DNA from: JAFMIT01 sp049421205
Lineage (GTDB): Bacteria > Actinomycetota > Actinomycetes > S36-B12 > UBA5976
NCBI GenBank assembly: GCA_049421205.1
Contig: JBMSMQ010000002.1
Location: 1-64,000, forward strand
Reading direction: 5' to 3'
DNA: 64,000 nucleotides
Below are positions 7,618 to 18,200 of this stretch, piece by piece (the stretch's first letter is position 1; each line of letters starts with the position of its first letter). The notes below the pieces were generated by a model, which saw only the letters and a program-made list of their open reading frames with translations, had not been told where the DNA came from and ran no database searches. The position numbers and the translations under genes were made by a program.

Positions 7618-9474
7618 TTATGGGATGACCTGTGGCGAATAACGAATTCGAAGCACACCTTTAGCTTTAGAACTTGAACGTTTGGCAAGTATTGCACGTA
7701 GTGCACTATTTAGTCCATCGAGGTTTTCTGATGTCTTCACGAGGGCATATGTTCCACGTTTATGTTGGGCTGGGCCGAGCACTTGGATACCATCGAGCGC
7801 GCTTAATGAAGCTATAGCCTCACTAACATTGCCATAGTCACCTTCAAGTAAGTAGCACTCGCTCATCGGAGGAAGTTCGGCTGCCTTGCGTTCTCTTAAT
7901 TGCAGTTCAGCAAATCCAACGGGATCATCATTGATGATGTAACGAACGAGTGGATATGGTTCTTCTGTAGCGATAAGTTGAACACCATTTTTATCTCCAA
8001 GCGACTTTATGTTGTACCAACGTCGAAAGGCCTCTTCGTGTGCTCGTAAATCGATTCGATTCAAAGTGATTTCTGGATCAAGAATCACAATTGCTTGATA
8101 TGCGCCACTCTGCACCCTTGGTTCCGCTCCAGGTGTCGAAATCACAAGAGCAGGTGAATTTTCTACCTCATGAAGCACATTATTTTTTCCTGATGTGAAA
8201 ATTGGTGTATTTGGAAAAGCTTTTGCTATTTCTTCAGCAGTACGAACAGCCCCGACTGTGATAGATCGAACCTGCGTTGAAGAACACCATTGGCATCGGA
8301 ATTGACCGAAATTTCTTCCACACCTCGTGCAATGAATCATTTCGTTGGCAGATCGTTCAAGCGCTCCCCCACATTCATCACATGCGGCTTTTTCTCGACA
8401 GCGAGCGCACTGAATGTTTAATTGATACCCGCGAATCGGAACTTGCAACAGCACGGGGCCAGCGGCGAGGCCTTGCCGAATGACATTGAAAGCGACACTT
8501 GGTAGGCGCAATTTATGTGTGCTACTGGCATCATCTTTTGGAACCTGTATTGTTTTCATGCCACGAGGACCACTTGCCAGATGGCTCGACATTTTTCCTT
8601 GTTGGATGAGCATTTCAATTTCTACACTTCTACAGTAACCAACACAATAAAACGGAACTCCAAGTTGTGCACATCGAATAATTGCAACATCCCGGCAATG
8701 CCAATTACCTGATTGTTGTTCAACAAAGGAATCATCATTTTCGTGAAGCATAAAGATGAAGTTGGTTGGGGTAAGAGGCGCGAAGACAGCGGACCTCGTT
8801 CCAATTACTAGATGAACTTCACCTCGCCAAATCTTCATAAATTGTTCATAGCGCTGGCTCGGTGTCATATCCGCTGCCAAAACACCAATCTGAATACTTG
8901 AATCCTTTACTCGTAAGTTAGATTCGAATTCGCGCATCAACGCATAGTTTGGAAGAAGCACGATGCCGCGCTTCTTTAGTTTCAATAAATTAACGACCTT
9001 AAGAGCGCTCCATTCAATGAGAGGCACCGAAGTTGGCATTAGAAAACTCGTCGATGCAATCTCACTTTCTGGAACTGAATCGTTTTCGAGTTCACGAAGT
9101 GCCTCGGGAATTTCGGATTGTAGTTTTTGATTCACACGTTGGGTTGCTGTTGGAAGGGCGAAACTGAGAACCTGACTTTGTGCAGTGAGGTATCGTCGCC
9201 CCAGTTCTTGACAGAAATCGGCGATATCAGGTTTCAGTACTGGGAATACATCTAGAATTTCAAGAATTTCTCCAGCAGCTTTATGTTCAGTTTCATTTTT
9301 TAGTCCGACAACAAACCCGATAGTTTTTCTTCCACCAAATTTGATGCTGACTCGCATCCCGACCTCAAGATCAGATTGAAATCGTTCAGGAATGATGTAG
9401 TCGTAAGGATGGTCTGTGTGGAGAAAAGCAACATCCGCCAATACAGCCGCAAATTTCATTGGCTGATTGTCCAT
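7618..9474 (-). CDS. priA: PriA-like primosomal protein without helicase motifs
   Basis: A 618-residue homologue of the replication-restart protein PriA. The N-terminal 3' DNA-binding domain (about 1-110) is recognisable. Eight cysteines in four CxxC-type pairs (CARC, CDEC, CTRC, CQWC) mark the zinc-binding module, and a conserved C-terminal domain follows. The ATPase part is degenerate: no GxxGxGKT Walker A is seen where LKLKKRGIVLLP begins, and the DEEH box is replaced by LHENDD after VIGTRSAVFAP. Actinobacterial PriA proteins are generally known to lack these motifs, so this is a probable non-helicase version. It sits between metK and def as in relatives. Confidence 0.88.
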   Translation of the reverse strand: MDNQPMKFAAVLADVAFLHTDHPYDYIIPERFQSDLEVGMRVSIKFGGRKTIGFVVGLKNETEHKAAGEILEILDVFPVLKPDIADFCQELGRRYLTAQSQVLSFALPTATQRVNQKLQSEIPEALRELENDSVPESEIASTSFLMPTSVPLIEWSALKVVNLLKLKKRGIVLLPNYALMREFESNLRVKDSSIQIGVLAADMTPSQRYEQFMKIWRGEVHLVIGTRSAVFAPLTPTNFIFMLHENDDSFVEQQSGNWHCRDVAIIRCAQLGVPFYCVGYCRSVEIEMLIQQGKMSSHLASGPRGMKTIQVPKDDASSTHKLRLPSVAFNVIRQGLAAGPVLLQVPIRGYQLNIQCARCREKAACDECGGALERSANEMIHCTRCGRNFGQFRCQWCSSTQVRSITVGAVRTAEEIAKAFPNTPIFTSGKNNVLHEVENSPALVISTPGAEPRVQSGAYQAIVILDPEITLNRIDLRAHEEAFRRWYNIKSLGDKNGVQLIATEEPYPLVRYIINDDPVGFAELQLRERKAAELPPMSECYLLEGDYGNVSEAIASLSALDGIQVLGPAQHKRGTYALVKTSENLDGLNSALRAILAKRSSSKAKGVLRIRYSPQVIP

Positions 9475-9486
9475 ATGCCGCTGACG

Positions 9487-10746
9487 TTACCCTCGCACTG
9501 AAGCGGCGAGTGCGTCTTTACGATCAGTTCGCTCCCACGGTATCTCAACTGTTACTCGTTCGGTCTCCCAGGGAATTCCTGGAACAAGCCGCTGATATGA
9601 GATTTCCTTACGCCCGAAGTGTCCATATGTTGCAGTCGGGCGGTAATGAACCACATCTGTGTCAAGCAATTGCAAATCTCTCACGATTGCGGCAGGTCGT
9701 AAATCAAAAACCCGAAGAATTGCCTCTCCGATTTGCTCTTCAGGGACTGACGCTGTGCCATACGTCTCAACAAATATACCTACGGGTTGTGCTTTACCAA
9801 TCGCGTAAGCGATTTGCACTTCACAACGCTTTGCGAGGCCAGAAGCGACCACGTTTTTCGCAACCCAGCGCATCGCATAGGCAGCTGATCTATCAACTTT
9901 CGAAGGATCTTTACCTGAGAATGCGCCACCTCCATGGCGCGCCATTCCACCATACGTATCAACGATGATTTTTCTTCCTGTCAGCCCAGCATCGCCCATT
10001 GGTCCACCAGTGACAAATCTGCCAGTTGGATTAACAAGCACTTGTGGGCTCGAAACATCAAGTTCTTGCCAATCACTTTGGGCAAGAACTGGCCGTACAA
10101 CTTCAGCAATGATTCCTTGACTGAGGGCTTCTTGAGAAACAGCGTCATTATGCTGTGATGAGACAACGACAGTATCAAGTCGAATTGCAGAATTTCCGTC
10201 ATACTCAATAGTGACTTGTGTTTTCCCATCTGGACGTAGGTAATCAAGTACTCCATTTTTGCGAACGTCCGCTAAACGCTTTGCCAACTGGTGTGCCATG
10301 TCTATCGGAAGCGGCATTAAATCTTCGGTATCGATCGCTGCATAACCAAACATCAAGCCTTGATCGCCCGCGCCTTGAGCATCTAATGGATCCACTGAAG
10401 CATTTATCCGTGTTTCAAATGCCGTTGTCACACCTTGAGAAATATCTGGAGATTGTTTACCAATTGATACTGAAATTCCGCAAGAATTTCCGTCAAATCC
10501 TTTGCTTGAGTCGTCATAGCCGATGTCCAACACAACACTACGAACAATCTGCATCACGTCGGCAAACCCTCTCGTGGTCACTTCCCCAGCAACATGCACC
10601 TGACCTGTCGTGAGCAAGGTTTCGATCGCTACTCTGCTCTGTGAATCTTGACCTAGCAAATCATCCAGAATTGCATCTGAAATTTGGTCGGCCATTTTGT
10701 CAGGATGACCTTCGGTCACTGACTCAGACGAAAATAAACGTTTCAC
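9487..10746 (-). CDS. metK: S-adenosylmethionine synthetase
   Basis: Makes SAM from methionine and ATP; the product feeds RsmB and RsmH methylations among many others. The 419-residue protein carries the N-terminal SSESVTEGHPDKMADQISD motif with its catalytic His, the second-domain GAGDQGLMFGYA, and the phosphate-binding GGGAFSGKDPSKVDRSAAY. It is slightly longer than the usual 390-405 residues because of a few insertions, with no motif lost. It starts 7 bp after coaBC and ends 12 bp before priA. No SAM riboswitch is possible in the 7-bp gap. Confidence 0.97.
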   Translation of the reverse strand: MKRLFSSESVTEGHPDKMADQISDAILDDLLGQDSQSRVAIETLLTTGQVHVAGEVTTRGFADVMQIVRSVVLDIGYDDSSKGFDGNSCGISVSIGKQSPDISQGVTTAFETRINASVDPLDAQGAGDQGLMFGYAAIDTEDLMPLPIDMAHQLAKRLADVRKNGVLDYLRPDGKTQVTIEYDGNSAIRLDTVVVSSQHNDAVSQEALSQGIIAEVVRPVLAQSDWQELDVSSPQVLVNPTGRFVTGGPMGDAGLTGRKIIVDTYGGMARHGGGAFSGKDPSKVDRSAAYAMRWVAKNVVASGLAKRCEVQIAYAIGKAQPVGIFVETYGTASVPEEQIGEAILRVFDLRPAAIVRDLQLLDTDVVHYRPTATYGHFGRKEISYQRLVPGIPWETERVTVEIPWERTDRKDALAASVRG

Positions 10747-10753
10747 AAATTTT

Positions 10754-11965
10754 TCACTTTCTCATCATTCGATAATCTCGCACTGCGTCGAGAACTTTAT
10801 GGGCGACGACCAACTTTGGTATCTCAGCAGTAGTTTCAAACTCTCCTCTATTTGATTGAATCATAACCCGATTACTGTCATCTCCAAATACATTTCTATC
10901 CGAGACATCATTAGAAACGGCAATATCGCAACCTTTTTGCAGTAGTTTCGATACACCTCGCTCCAACGCCTCGTCGCCAGTTTCGGCAGCGAAACCAACG
11001 ATGATTTGGTCTGTTGTTCGTGTCATTATCAACTCAGAAAGTATGTCTCGTGTAATTTCAAGATGTAGTGTGAGAGTGTCTTGTCCTGACTTCTTGATTT
11101 TCTCCTTGCTCACTTCACTCGGAGCATAATCACTCACGGCAGCACACATTATTACAGCATTCATGCCAACTCGTAGTGATTCAACTTCTTTCTGTAATTC
11201 TGCAGACGTTCTCACCGGAACGTAGGTAATACCTGATGGCAATGGGAGTGAAGTATTTGCTCCAATGAGAGTCACGTCGGCACCACGGGAAGCCGCAGCA
11301 AGGGCAAGAGCGAATCCTTGCTTTCCGCTTGAACTATTGGAAATGAAACGAACTGGATCAATATCCTCTCGGGTTGCACCTGCAGTGATGAGCACCTTGA
11401 GACCTCGAAGATCAAATGGTGTTGGGGTGTCACAGGCGTGGCGAATGATTGCGACTGCTGATTCTGCAGCACTCAGTCGACCTACACCCGTATCTCCAGA
11501 TGTCAGTTTCCCAGACTCAGGCGTGAGAACAATATAGCCCTGATCTCGCAACGTTTGGACGTTTCGTTGGGTTGATTCATTCAGCCACATTTGAGTGTGC
11601 ATTGCTGGGAAAAGAATTTTTGGAGCAGTTGAACTCAGAATTGTTGCGGTAAGCAAATCATTCGCTCTACCTTCAACCAAACGTGCTAGAAAGTCAGCAG
11701 TTGCTGGATACACGGCAATGACAGAGGCAGACTTCGCAAGTGATACGTGATGAACATCTTGCGCTTCTTGCCACACATCGGTCAGGACTTTGTTTCCACT
11801 GAGTCCACTGAGGGTAGCTTCACCGATAAATCGAAGTGCATTCAACGTTGGAATAACATGAACATCTAAATTTTGTTGAACGAGCCCACGTATCAGCTCG
11901 CATGATTTATAGGCAGCGATACCTCCACAAACTCCCACCACCACGGTGGTAGAAGCTGTTGACAT
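10754..11965 (-). CDS. coaBC: Bifunctional phosphopantothenoylcysteine decarboxylase / synthetase
   Basis: Two consecutive steps of coenzyme A synthesis in one 403-residue protein. The N-terminal flavoprotein CoaC domain (about 1-185) shows GVCGGIAAYKS, the catalytic His in DVHHVSLA, and the PAMHTQMW motif; this is the actinobacterial form of the PxMNxxMW signature with His for Asn. The C-terminal CoaB domain starts near LITAGATREDIDPVRFISN and has the SSGKQG and CAAVSDYAP motifs. The start codon is directly next to the rpoZ stop with no intervening base. Confidence 0.95.
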   Translation of the reverse strand: MSTASTTVVVGVCGGIAAYKSCELIRGLVQQNLDVHVIPTLNALRFIGEATLSGLSGNKVLTDVWQEAQDVHHVSLAKSASVIAVYPATADFLARLVEGRANDLLTATILSSTAPKILFPAMHTQMWLNESTQRNVQTLRDQGYIVLTPESGKLTSGDTGVGRLSAAESAVAIIRHACDTPTPFDLRGLKVLITAGATREDIDPVRFISNSSSGKQGFALALAAASRGADVTLIGANTSLPLPSGITYVPVRTSAELQKEVESLRVGMNAVIMCAAVSDYAPSEVSKEKIKKSGQDTLTLHLEITRDILSELIMTRTTDQIIVGFAAETGDEALERGVSKLLQKGCDIAVSNDVSDRNVFGDDSNRVMIQSNRGEFETTAEIPKLVVAHKVLDAVRDYRMMRK

Positions 11966-12232
11966 TTAGGCTTCTTCGCTACGCTTGAAATCTAGTAATC
12001 CCTCTTGCATCTCCCGAAGCGCTATCGACATTGGTTTTTCATTGCGCTCGGAGTCAACAAGTGGTCCAGTATTTTCGAAGGATCCTGAATCAAGCTGTCC
12101 GTAATAGGCGTTGATTTCACGTGCACGTTTTGCAGCATAAATCACCAACTGATACTTGGTCCCTGCAATTTCAATTAACTCGTCAATTGGTGGGTTCGTA
12201 ATGCCACCTGTTCGTGCGGTATTTCCTGACAT
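11966..12232 (-). CDS. rpoZ: RNA polymerase omega subunit
   Basis: Small 88-residue subunit that helps RNA polymerase assembly by chaperoning the beta-prime C terminus. The characteristic segment with KYQLVIYAAKRAREINAYY is present, preceded by PPIDELIEIAG as in actinobacterial omegas, and the C terminus has the expected SIALREMQEG. It is positioned between gmk (12 bp) and coaBC (0 bp), the conserved actinobacterial and widespread bacterial order gmk-rpoZ-coaBC. Confidence 0.95.
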   Translation of the reverse strand: MSGNTARTGGITNPPIDELIEIAGTKYQLVIYAAKRAREINAYYGQLDSGSFENTGPLVDSERNEKPMSIALREMQEGLLDFKRSEEA

Positions 12233-12244
12233 TTTCCCTCTTAT

Positions 12245-12793
12245 CTAGCTACGGGCGAATTCTACCAACTCTGCTGCAGTCCGCTCTACGCTATGGTTTG
12301 TGAGCACAATATCGAACTCATTTGCGCTCAAAATTTCTGATTGAGCCACCAAAAGTCTCGCTTGTATGCTCTTTTCATCTTCAGAACCTCTCCCCTCAAG
12401 ACGTCGCACAAGGTCGTCCCAGGTTGGAGGCTGAATAAAGGCAAGTTGTGCCTCCGGATAATTGTCCCTCACTTGCCGGGCCCCTTGAAGTTCAATTTCT
12501 AGCAAAACTGGAATTCCTTGCTCCAGTCGATCCAGCACAGGCTGTTGCGGGGTCCCATACAAATTCCCTGCAAATTCTGCCCACTCAAGCATTTCCCCGC
12601 GTTGAATAGTCACTTCAAATGATTCACGAGAAACGAAGAAATATTCCCGGCCGTCAATTTCCCCCTGCCTCTGCTGACGGGTAGTCATAGAGACAGAAAT
12701 CCAGATATCCGGAGCAATGTCTTGAATGTGCTTCACTATAGTTGACTTTCCGACACCACTTGGTCCCGAAACCACAACTAATTTACTTTTCAT
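12245..12793 (-). CDS. gmk: Guanylate kinase
   Basis: Phosphorylates GMP to GDP. The P-loop GPSGVGKST is at the N terminus, followed by the GMP-binding segment (SVSMTTRQQRQGEIDGREYFF), ELQGARQVR and the lid with RLEGRGSEDEKSIQ. The reading frame extends to 12817 but ATG at 12793 gives MKSKLVVVSGPSG and is the sensible start; it overlaps pyrF by 11 nt. In many Actinobacteria the nucleoid protein gene mihF lies between pyrF and gmk; here nothing fits between them. Confidence 0.95.
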   Translation of the reverse strand: MKSKLVVVSGPSGVGKSTIVKHIQDIAPDIWISVSMTTRQQRQGEIDGREYFFVSRESFEVTIQRGEMLEWAEFAGNLYGTPQQPVLDRLEQGIPVLLEIELQGARQVRDNYPEAQLAFIQPPTWDDLVRRLEGRGSEDEKSIQARLLVAQSEILSANEFDIVLTNHSVERTAAELVEFARS

Positions 12794-13481
12794 AATTAGA
12801 CCAATATTCATTCGCAAATTGCATTGCAGCTGTTCGAGGATCGTCTGCGGCTGTGATGGGGCGACCGATCACAACTATATCTGAACCCCGTTGTATTGCT
12901 TCACTGAGTGACATCGTTCGCTCTTGGTCGTCTAATTTTTCACTTTGATTTCGAATACCAGGAACGATAATTTCAACGGTATCCCCAACGATCGCACGAA
13001 TACTTTCAACTTCATGCCCAGAACACACAATAGCACCTACTCCTGCCGTAAGTGCAGATTCAGCTAGTTTGCTTGCATACTCTTCAATTGAACTACCTGA
13101 CCATTGAGCAAGGTCATTCTTTGATAATGAAGTCAAGACTGTAACGGCCGTGATTTTAGTGTGAGGTAATTCAGAAACGGCTCTTTTCATCATTTCAATT
13201 CCACCAGATGCATGTACTGTCAAATAATCCGGTTCAAACTTTGAGAGACTTTTGCATGCCCCAGCAACAGTGTTCGGAATGTCATGAAGTTTTACATCTA
13301 GGAATAATTCGCAACCAGTTTCCTTGGCGAGGTCCAGAGCCATACGTCCATCTCTATAAAATGTTTGCAGACCGATTTTCAGGATTCTGACATAGGGGCT
13401 TACATGCTCAGCAATTCGCTTCACATCCTCGAGGTGAGGTAGGTCAAGTGCAACAGCAATAGGTGCTTTGGGATTATTCAT
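12783..13481 (-). CDS. pyrF: Orotidine 5'-phosphate decarboxylase
   Basis: Last step of UMP synthesis. The TIM-barrel protein shows the catalytic segment LFLDVKLHDIPNTV (the family DxKxxDI/P array), IAVALDL at the N terminus, and the phosphate-binding region VPGIRNQ and VIGRPITAADDP. This is the short bacterial type of about 232 residues. ATG at 13481 gives MNNPKAPIAVALD and overlaps pyrD by 8 nt; the frame is open to 13520 but that part lies in pyrD. It completes a pathway whose other genes are all upstream in the same run. Confidence 0.95.
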   Translation of the reverse strand: MNNPKAPIAVALDLPHLEDVKRIAEHVSPYVRILKIGLQTFYRDGRMALDLAKETGCELFLDVKLHDIPNTVAGACKSLSKFEPDYLTVHASGGIEMMKRAVSELPHTKITAVTVLTSLSKNDLAQWSGSSIEEYASKLAESALTAGVGAIVCSGHEVESIRAIVGDTVEIIVPGIRNQSEKLDDQERTMSLSEAIQRGSDIVVIGRPITAADDPRTAAMQFANEYWSNYEK

Positions 13482-14397
13482 GTGCAATGCCAACTGCTTC
13501 ACTGACGGAAGAAATACCATGACGTGAAAGTTCTTCGGTTAACTCTCTCTGAATTCGAATGGGAGCAAGTGGATCGCCAAATGTTGCGGTACCAATACTG
13601 ACTGCAGATGCACCGGCAGCGATGAATTCCAATGCATCCTTTCCGCTTCGAATACCTCCCATACCAAGTATCGGAAGACTCGGTAGTGCTTGATGGATTT
13701 GATATACACACCGAACTGCAACCGGTCGAATCGCGGGCCCTGACAATCCCCCAGTGATTCCACCTAGTGTTGGTTTCAGTGTTTCAGATGAGATTGACAT
13801 TGCCAAAAGTGTATTAATTACTGAAACACCATCGGCTCCTGAAATTTGAACTGCACGAGCAATTTCAGTGATGTCGGTAACATCAGGTGTGAGTTTGGCG
13901 AGTAGCACAACATCATTTCCAACTGCACGTCTCACTTGCCCAACAACCTCACTTGCTGACTGCGGAGCACAAGCGAACACCAATCCCCTATTCGACACAT
14001 TCGGACAAGAAATGTTGATTTCAATTGCGCTCACTGCGGGATGATTTTGTAAACGCCGAGCGATTCGCACAAACTCTTCAGCAGTATTACCTGCAATTGA
14101 AACAACTGTAGTAACTCCACGTTCGTAAAGCCATGCCAAATCTTTTTCGATGAATTCATCAATACCAGGACCCTGCAAGCCAATCGAGTTAATCATTCCC
14201 GATGGTGTTTCCACCATTCGTGGCGTTGGGCGGCCCGATCGTGCATTCTGCATAATGCTTTTGGTGACAATTCCACCAATCGAAGTGATGTCGAAGAATG
14301 AATCTAATTCTTTTCCCGATGCAGCGCAACCACTGGCCGTGAGTACTGGCGTATTTAAAGTGAGGGAACCTAGAGCCGTTGTTAAGTCAAGAGTCAT
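13474..14397 (-). CDS. pyrD: Dihydroorotate dehydrogenase, class 1B catalytic subunit
   Basis: Oxidises dihydroorotate to orotate on FMN. The 307-residue barrel shows LNTPVLTASGC at the N terminus, the active-site loop EINISCPNVSNRG with the Cys that acts as catalytic base in class 1 enzymes, and the FMN phosphate site LGMGGIRSGKDALEFI. It is paired with pyrK by a 4-nt overlap, so electrons should pass to NAD+ through PyrK rather than to quinone as in class 2 enzymes such as that of Mycobacterium. There is no membrane-targeting N terminus, consistent with class 1B. Confidence 0.95.
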   Translation of the reverse strand: MTLDLTTALGSLTLNTPVLTASGCAASGKELDSFFDITSIGGIVTKSIMQNARSGRPTPRMVETPSGMINSIGLQGPGIDEFIEKDLAWLYERGVTTVVSIAGNTAEEFVRIARRLQNHPAVSAIEINISCPNVSNRGLVFACAPQSASEVVGQVRRAVGNDVVLLAKLTPDVTDITEIARAVQISGADGVSVINTLLAMSISSETLKPTLGGITGGLSGPAIRPVAVRCVYQIHQALPSLPILGMGGIRSGKDALEFIAAGASAVSIGTATFGDPLAPIRIQRELTEELSRHGISSVSEAVGIAHE

Positions 14398-15245
14398 ACA
14401 GAACCACCTGGCGCACCAACACAGTCCTCAGGGATGGTTCCGATAGCATCAAATCGCACGAAATCTCCACGGAAAACAGGGCCATCAACGCAGGAACGAA
14501 GCATTCGAGTGACACCAGTTTGATCTTGAATAGGCAGAACACACGTCATACAAACACCAATTCCGCATGCCATACTTTCTTCAACTGCACACTGAGTGAC
14601 TACACCGTAACGCGTAGCAATTGTGGTGACTGCTTCCAACATTGGCATTGGGCCACATGCATAAATCACATTCGTTTCTGCCTTTTGAATCATGTCCTCT
14701 AACGAATCTGTCACCAATCCTTGGTGTCCATGCGTTCCGTCTTGAGTAAAAACTTCAAAAAATCTTGATTCCCGTTTAGCATTCATTGTGTCGAATAATT
14801 TCTCACTTGTGCTTGCACCGAGAATGAAATCAACTGAACATTGTCGCTTCTTCAGTTCTTTTGCAAGGAACACTAATGGGGCACTGCCATATCCACCGCC
14901 GATGAGAAGACAATTCACTGGTGTTTTAGGTAAGGGGAAGCCTTTTCCTAGCGGTGAAACAACATCGAGAGATTTTCCTGGCTCTTGTTCTGTAATCCAT
15001 CGTGTGCCAGGACCATGCCCACTTACAATGATTTCTAACGTTTGTCCCTGCGCAGAATCAGTATTGATATTATGGATGCTAAATGCTCGACGCAAAATCA
15101 TCCCAGTGTTATCGCCGCCAACTGACAGCGATGCAAATTGTCCAACCCTCACATTAGTTGCAATTGTCGGTGCAGCAAGAATCAGACGGTGATATGCGCC
15201 TTCCCGCTTATTTGCGAGAATCGTTGCCAAGTGTTGTTCCGGCAT
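14394..15245 (-). CDS. pyrK: Dihydroorotate dehydrogenase electron-transfer subunit
   Basis: Carries electrons from PyrD to NAD+ through FAD and a [2Fe-2S] cluster. The 283-residue protein has an FAD-binding barrel with the RRAFSIH flavin motif, an NAD domain with LLIGGGYGSAPL and YACGPMPML, and the C-terminal cluster ligands in ESMACGIGVCMTC plus a later Cys in LRSCVDGP. The start codon lies immediately next to the carB stop, and the stop overlaps the pyrD start by 4 nt. The PyrD-PyrK pair forms a heterotetramer in known members. Confidence 0.95.
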   Translation of the reverse strand: MPEQHLATILANKREGAYHRLILAAPTIATNVRVGQFASLSVGGDNTGMILRRAFSIHNINTDSAQGQTLEIIVSGHGPGTRWITEQEPGKSLDVVSPLGKGFPLPKTPVNCLLIGGGYGSAPLVFLAKELKKRQCSVDFILGASTSEKLFDTMNAKRESRFFEVFTQDGTHGHQGLVTDSLEDMIQKAETNVIYACGPMPMLEAVTTIATRYGVVTQCAVEESMACGIGVCMTCVLPIQDQTGVTRMLRSCVDGPVFRGDFVRFDAIGTIPEDCVGAPGGSV

Positions 15246-18200
15246 TTAAATTCCAGTCTGCGATAGTTCGGCTGCGTATTCCTGAAGCGATTGTACGGAA
15301 AGGTCAGTGCTGAGTAGCACTTCAAGTGCCTGCACCGTGGCGGCTAAACCTTGAATCGTGGTGATCGAAGGAATCGACCGAAGGCTCGCTGCGGTCCGAA
15401 TTGCATACCCATCTTCCCGTGAGCCCCTGCCATGTGGCGTATTGATTATGATATCAATCTCTTGATCCATAATCTGCTGCACGATGGTCGGCTCACCAAA
15501 TGGTCCAACTCCCTCCGAGTGTTTTCTCACCTCCGTAACTTTCACTCCGTTTCTTCGTAGCACATCAGCAGTTCCAGCCGTTGCGTAGAGTCCGAAACCA
15601 AGATCATATAAACGCTTTATTGGAAAAATCATTGCTCGCTTATCCCGATCCGCAACACTTACGAATGCTTTGCCAGATCGCGGTAAACCTTTCGAACTTG
15701 CCGCTAACTGCGCTTTGAGAAATGCTGCACCAAACGAATGATCAATCCCCATGACCTCGCCAGTTGATTTCATTTCTGGTCCCAAGACCGTGTCAACTCC
15801 ATGAAACTTTGAAAACGGTAGCACTGCTTCTTTGACAGCAATATGTTTCAAATTAGTTCGAGACACTGCATCATAAGACGGGAGCACTTTGACATTTCTC
15901 AATTCAGCAATGGTTGCTCCTAGTGCGATACGTGCAGCAGCTTTTGCAAGAGCAACATTCGTGGCTTTCGAGACGAATGGGACTGTTCTGCTAGCGCGCG
16001 GATTTGCCTCCAACACATAAAGAACATCTCCAGATAAAGCAAATTGAATATTGATGAGACCTCGAACATCAATTGCTTTTGCAATCTTGAAGGTAGCAGA
16101 CTGAATGCGATTAATTTCATTTGGACCTAAAGTGATAGGCGGGAGTGTGCAGGCACTATCGCCAGAGTGAACACCAGCTTCTTCAATGTGCTCCATGATG
16201 CCAGCAAGAAATAGATCATTGCCATCGAATAATGCATCGACATCTATTTCAATTGCGTCATCAAGGAATCTGTCAATCATCACTGGATGATTTGGTTCAA
16301 TCTCAGTTGCATTCTTGAGGTAACCTTCAAGAGTTTCCTCATCATAAACAATAGCCATTCCACGCCCACCTAGTACATAGGATGGGCGAACCAAAACTGG
16401 ATATCCGATAGTCAGAGCGTGTTCTTTAGCGTCAATGAACGATGAGGCCATCGCATACGGTGGCGCTTGTAGTTCATTCTCGATGAGAATTTTGCCGAAA
16501 GAACCTCTTTCTTCTGCTCGATGAATTGCAGAAGGACTCGTTCCCAATATCTTCACACCTGCGGCTTCCAAGCTAGCCGCTAGTCCTAGCGGTGTCTGTC
16601 CCCCTAATTGGCAAATTACTCCAGCAACAGGTCCAAGTGCCGATTCGGCATCTATTACCTCCAAGACATCTTCGAGCGTTAAAGGTTCAAAATACAGCCG
16701 ACTTGAAGTGTCATAATCAGTTGAAACAGTTTCAGGATTACAGTTCACCATAATAGTGTCGTAACCAAGTTCACGTAACGTCATCGATGCGTGAACACAG
16801 CTGTAATCAAATTCGATTCCTTGACCAATTCGATTCGGTCCACTTCCTAAAATAAAAACGGCCTCTTTTGTTCTCGGAGCAATTTCACTTTCAAGATCGT
16901 AACTCGAATAGTGGTATGGAGTGAAGGCTTCGAATTCAGCAGAGCAAGTATCTACAGTTTTGTAGACGGGTCGAATCCCGAGCTTGTGTCTTAACGAGCG
17001 AATATCTTTTACAGCAACATGAAGTAATGTTGCAAGTTGCGAATCCGAAAATCCGTGACGTTTTGCCTTGAAGAGCAATTCCCTATCAAGTTCCAAGGTC
17101 AGTATTTCTCGAGCAATTGAATTAATAATTTCAATTTGCGACAAAAACCACGGATCAATTTTTGAAGCCGAATGAACCTCATCAATGCTGAGACCTGCCC
17201 ACAAGGCTTGTTGCACGACATTTATCCGGTTTTCATGTCCATAAGAGCCTTCACTTAGCAATTGCTCTTTCGTTAACTCTGTATCGGTGAATTTGAACTC
17301 TGCATCCTTTTTCTCTATCGAACGAAGCGCCTTTTGTAATGCCTCGGTGAAGTTTCGACCGATAGCCATAGCCTCGCCGACAGATTTCATATGAGTCGTT
17401 AATTTTGGGTTTACTCCAGGGAATTTTTCAAATGCAAACCGTGGAACCTTTACAACCACATAGTCCAATGTTGGCTCGAAACTAGCAGGAGTTTTCTTCG
17501 TAATATCGTTTGCAATTTCATCTAAGGTGTAACCGATTGCAAGTTTTGCTGCAATTTTGGCAATAGGAAAGCCCGTTGCCTTGGACGCTAATGCTGATGA
17601 TCGTGAGACTCGGGGGTTCATTTCGATGACTATCATCCGACCATCCACTGGATTGATGGCGAATTGAATATTACATCCGCCCGTATCAACACCAACTTTT
17701 CGAATAATATCGATTCCAACATCTCTCATGTGTTGAAATTCTCTGTCCGTAAGTGTCATGGCAGGCGCTACAGTGATGGAATCGCCGGTATGCACACCCA
17801 TCGGATCGAAATTTTCAATCGAGCAAATAATGACGACGTTGTCGTTTCTATCCCGCATCAATTCAAGCTCAAATTCTTTCCACCCAAAGATTGATTCTTC
17901 GATGAGCACCTCTGTCGTCGGGCTTGCAAGTAAACCTGCTGTCGCAATTTCCCGAAGCTCTGATTCACTATGCGCAAAGCCGCTTCCAGATCCCCCCATC
18001 GTGAAGGATGGTCTGACAACGAGTGGGTATCCAAGTTCTGCTGCCGCTTGGATGACTTCATCCAGTGTGTGACACACATGAGATCGAGCACTTTCTGCAC
18101 CTATTTCCTCGACAATGGAACGAAATTGTTCGCGATTTTCTCCACGTTTAATTGCGTCAACATTCGCTCCAATGAGTTCAACTCCGTAGCGTTCTAACAC

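Noticed and set aside
10747..10753. SAM riboswitch before metK
   Set aside because: The gap to coaBC is 7 bp.
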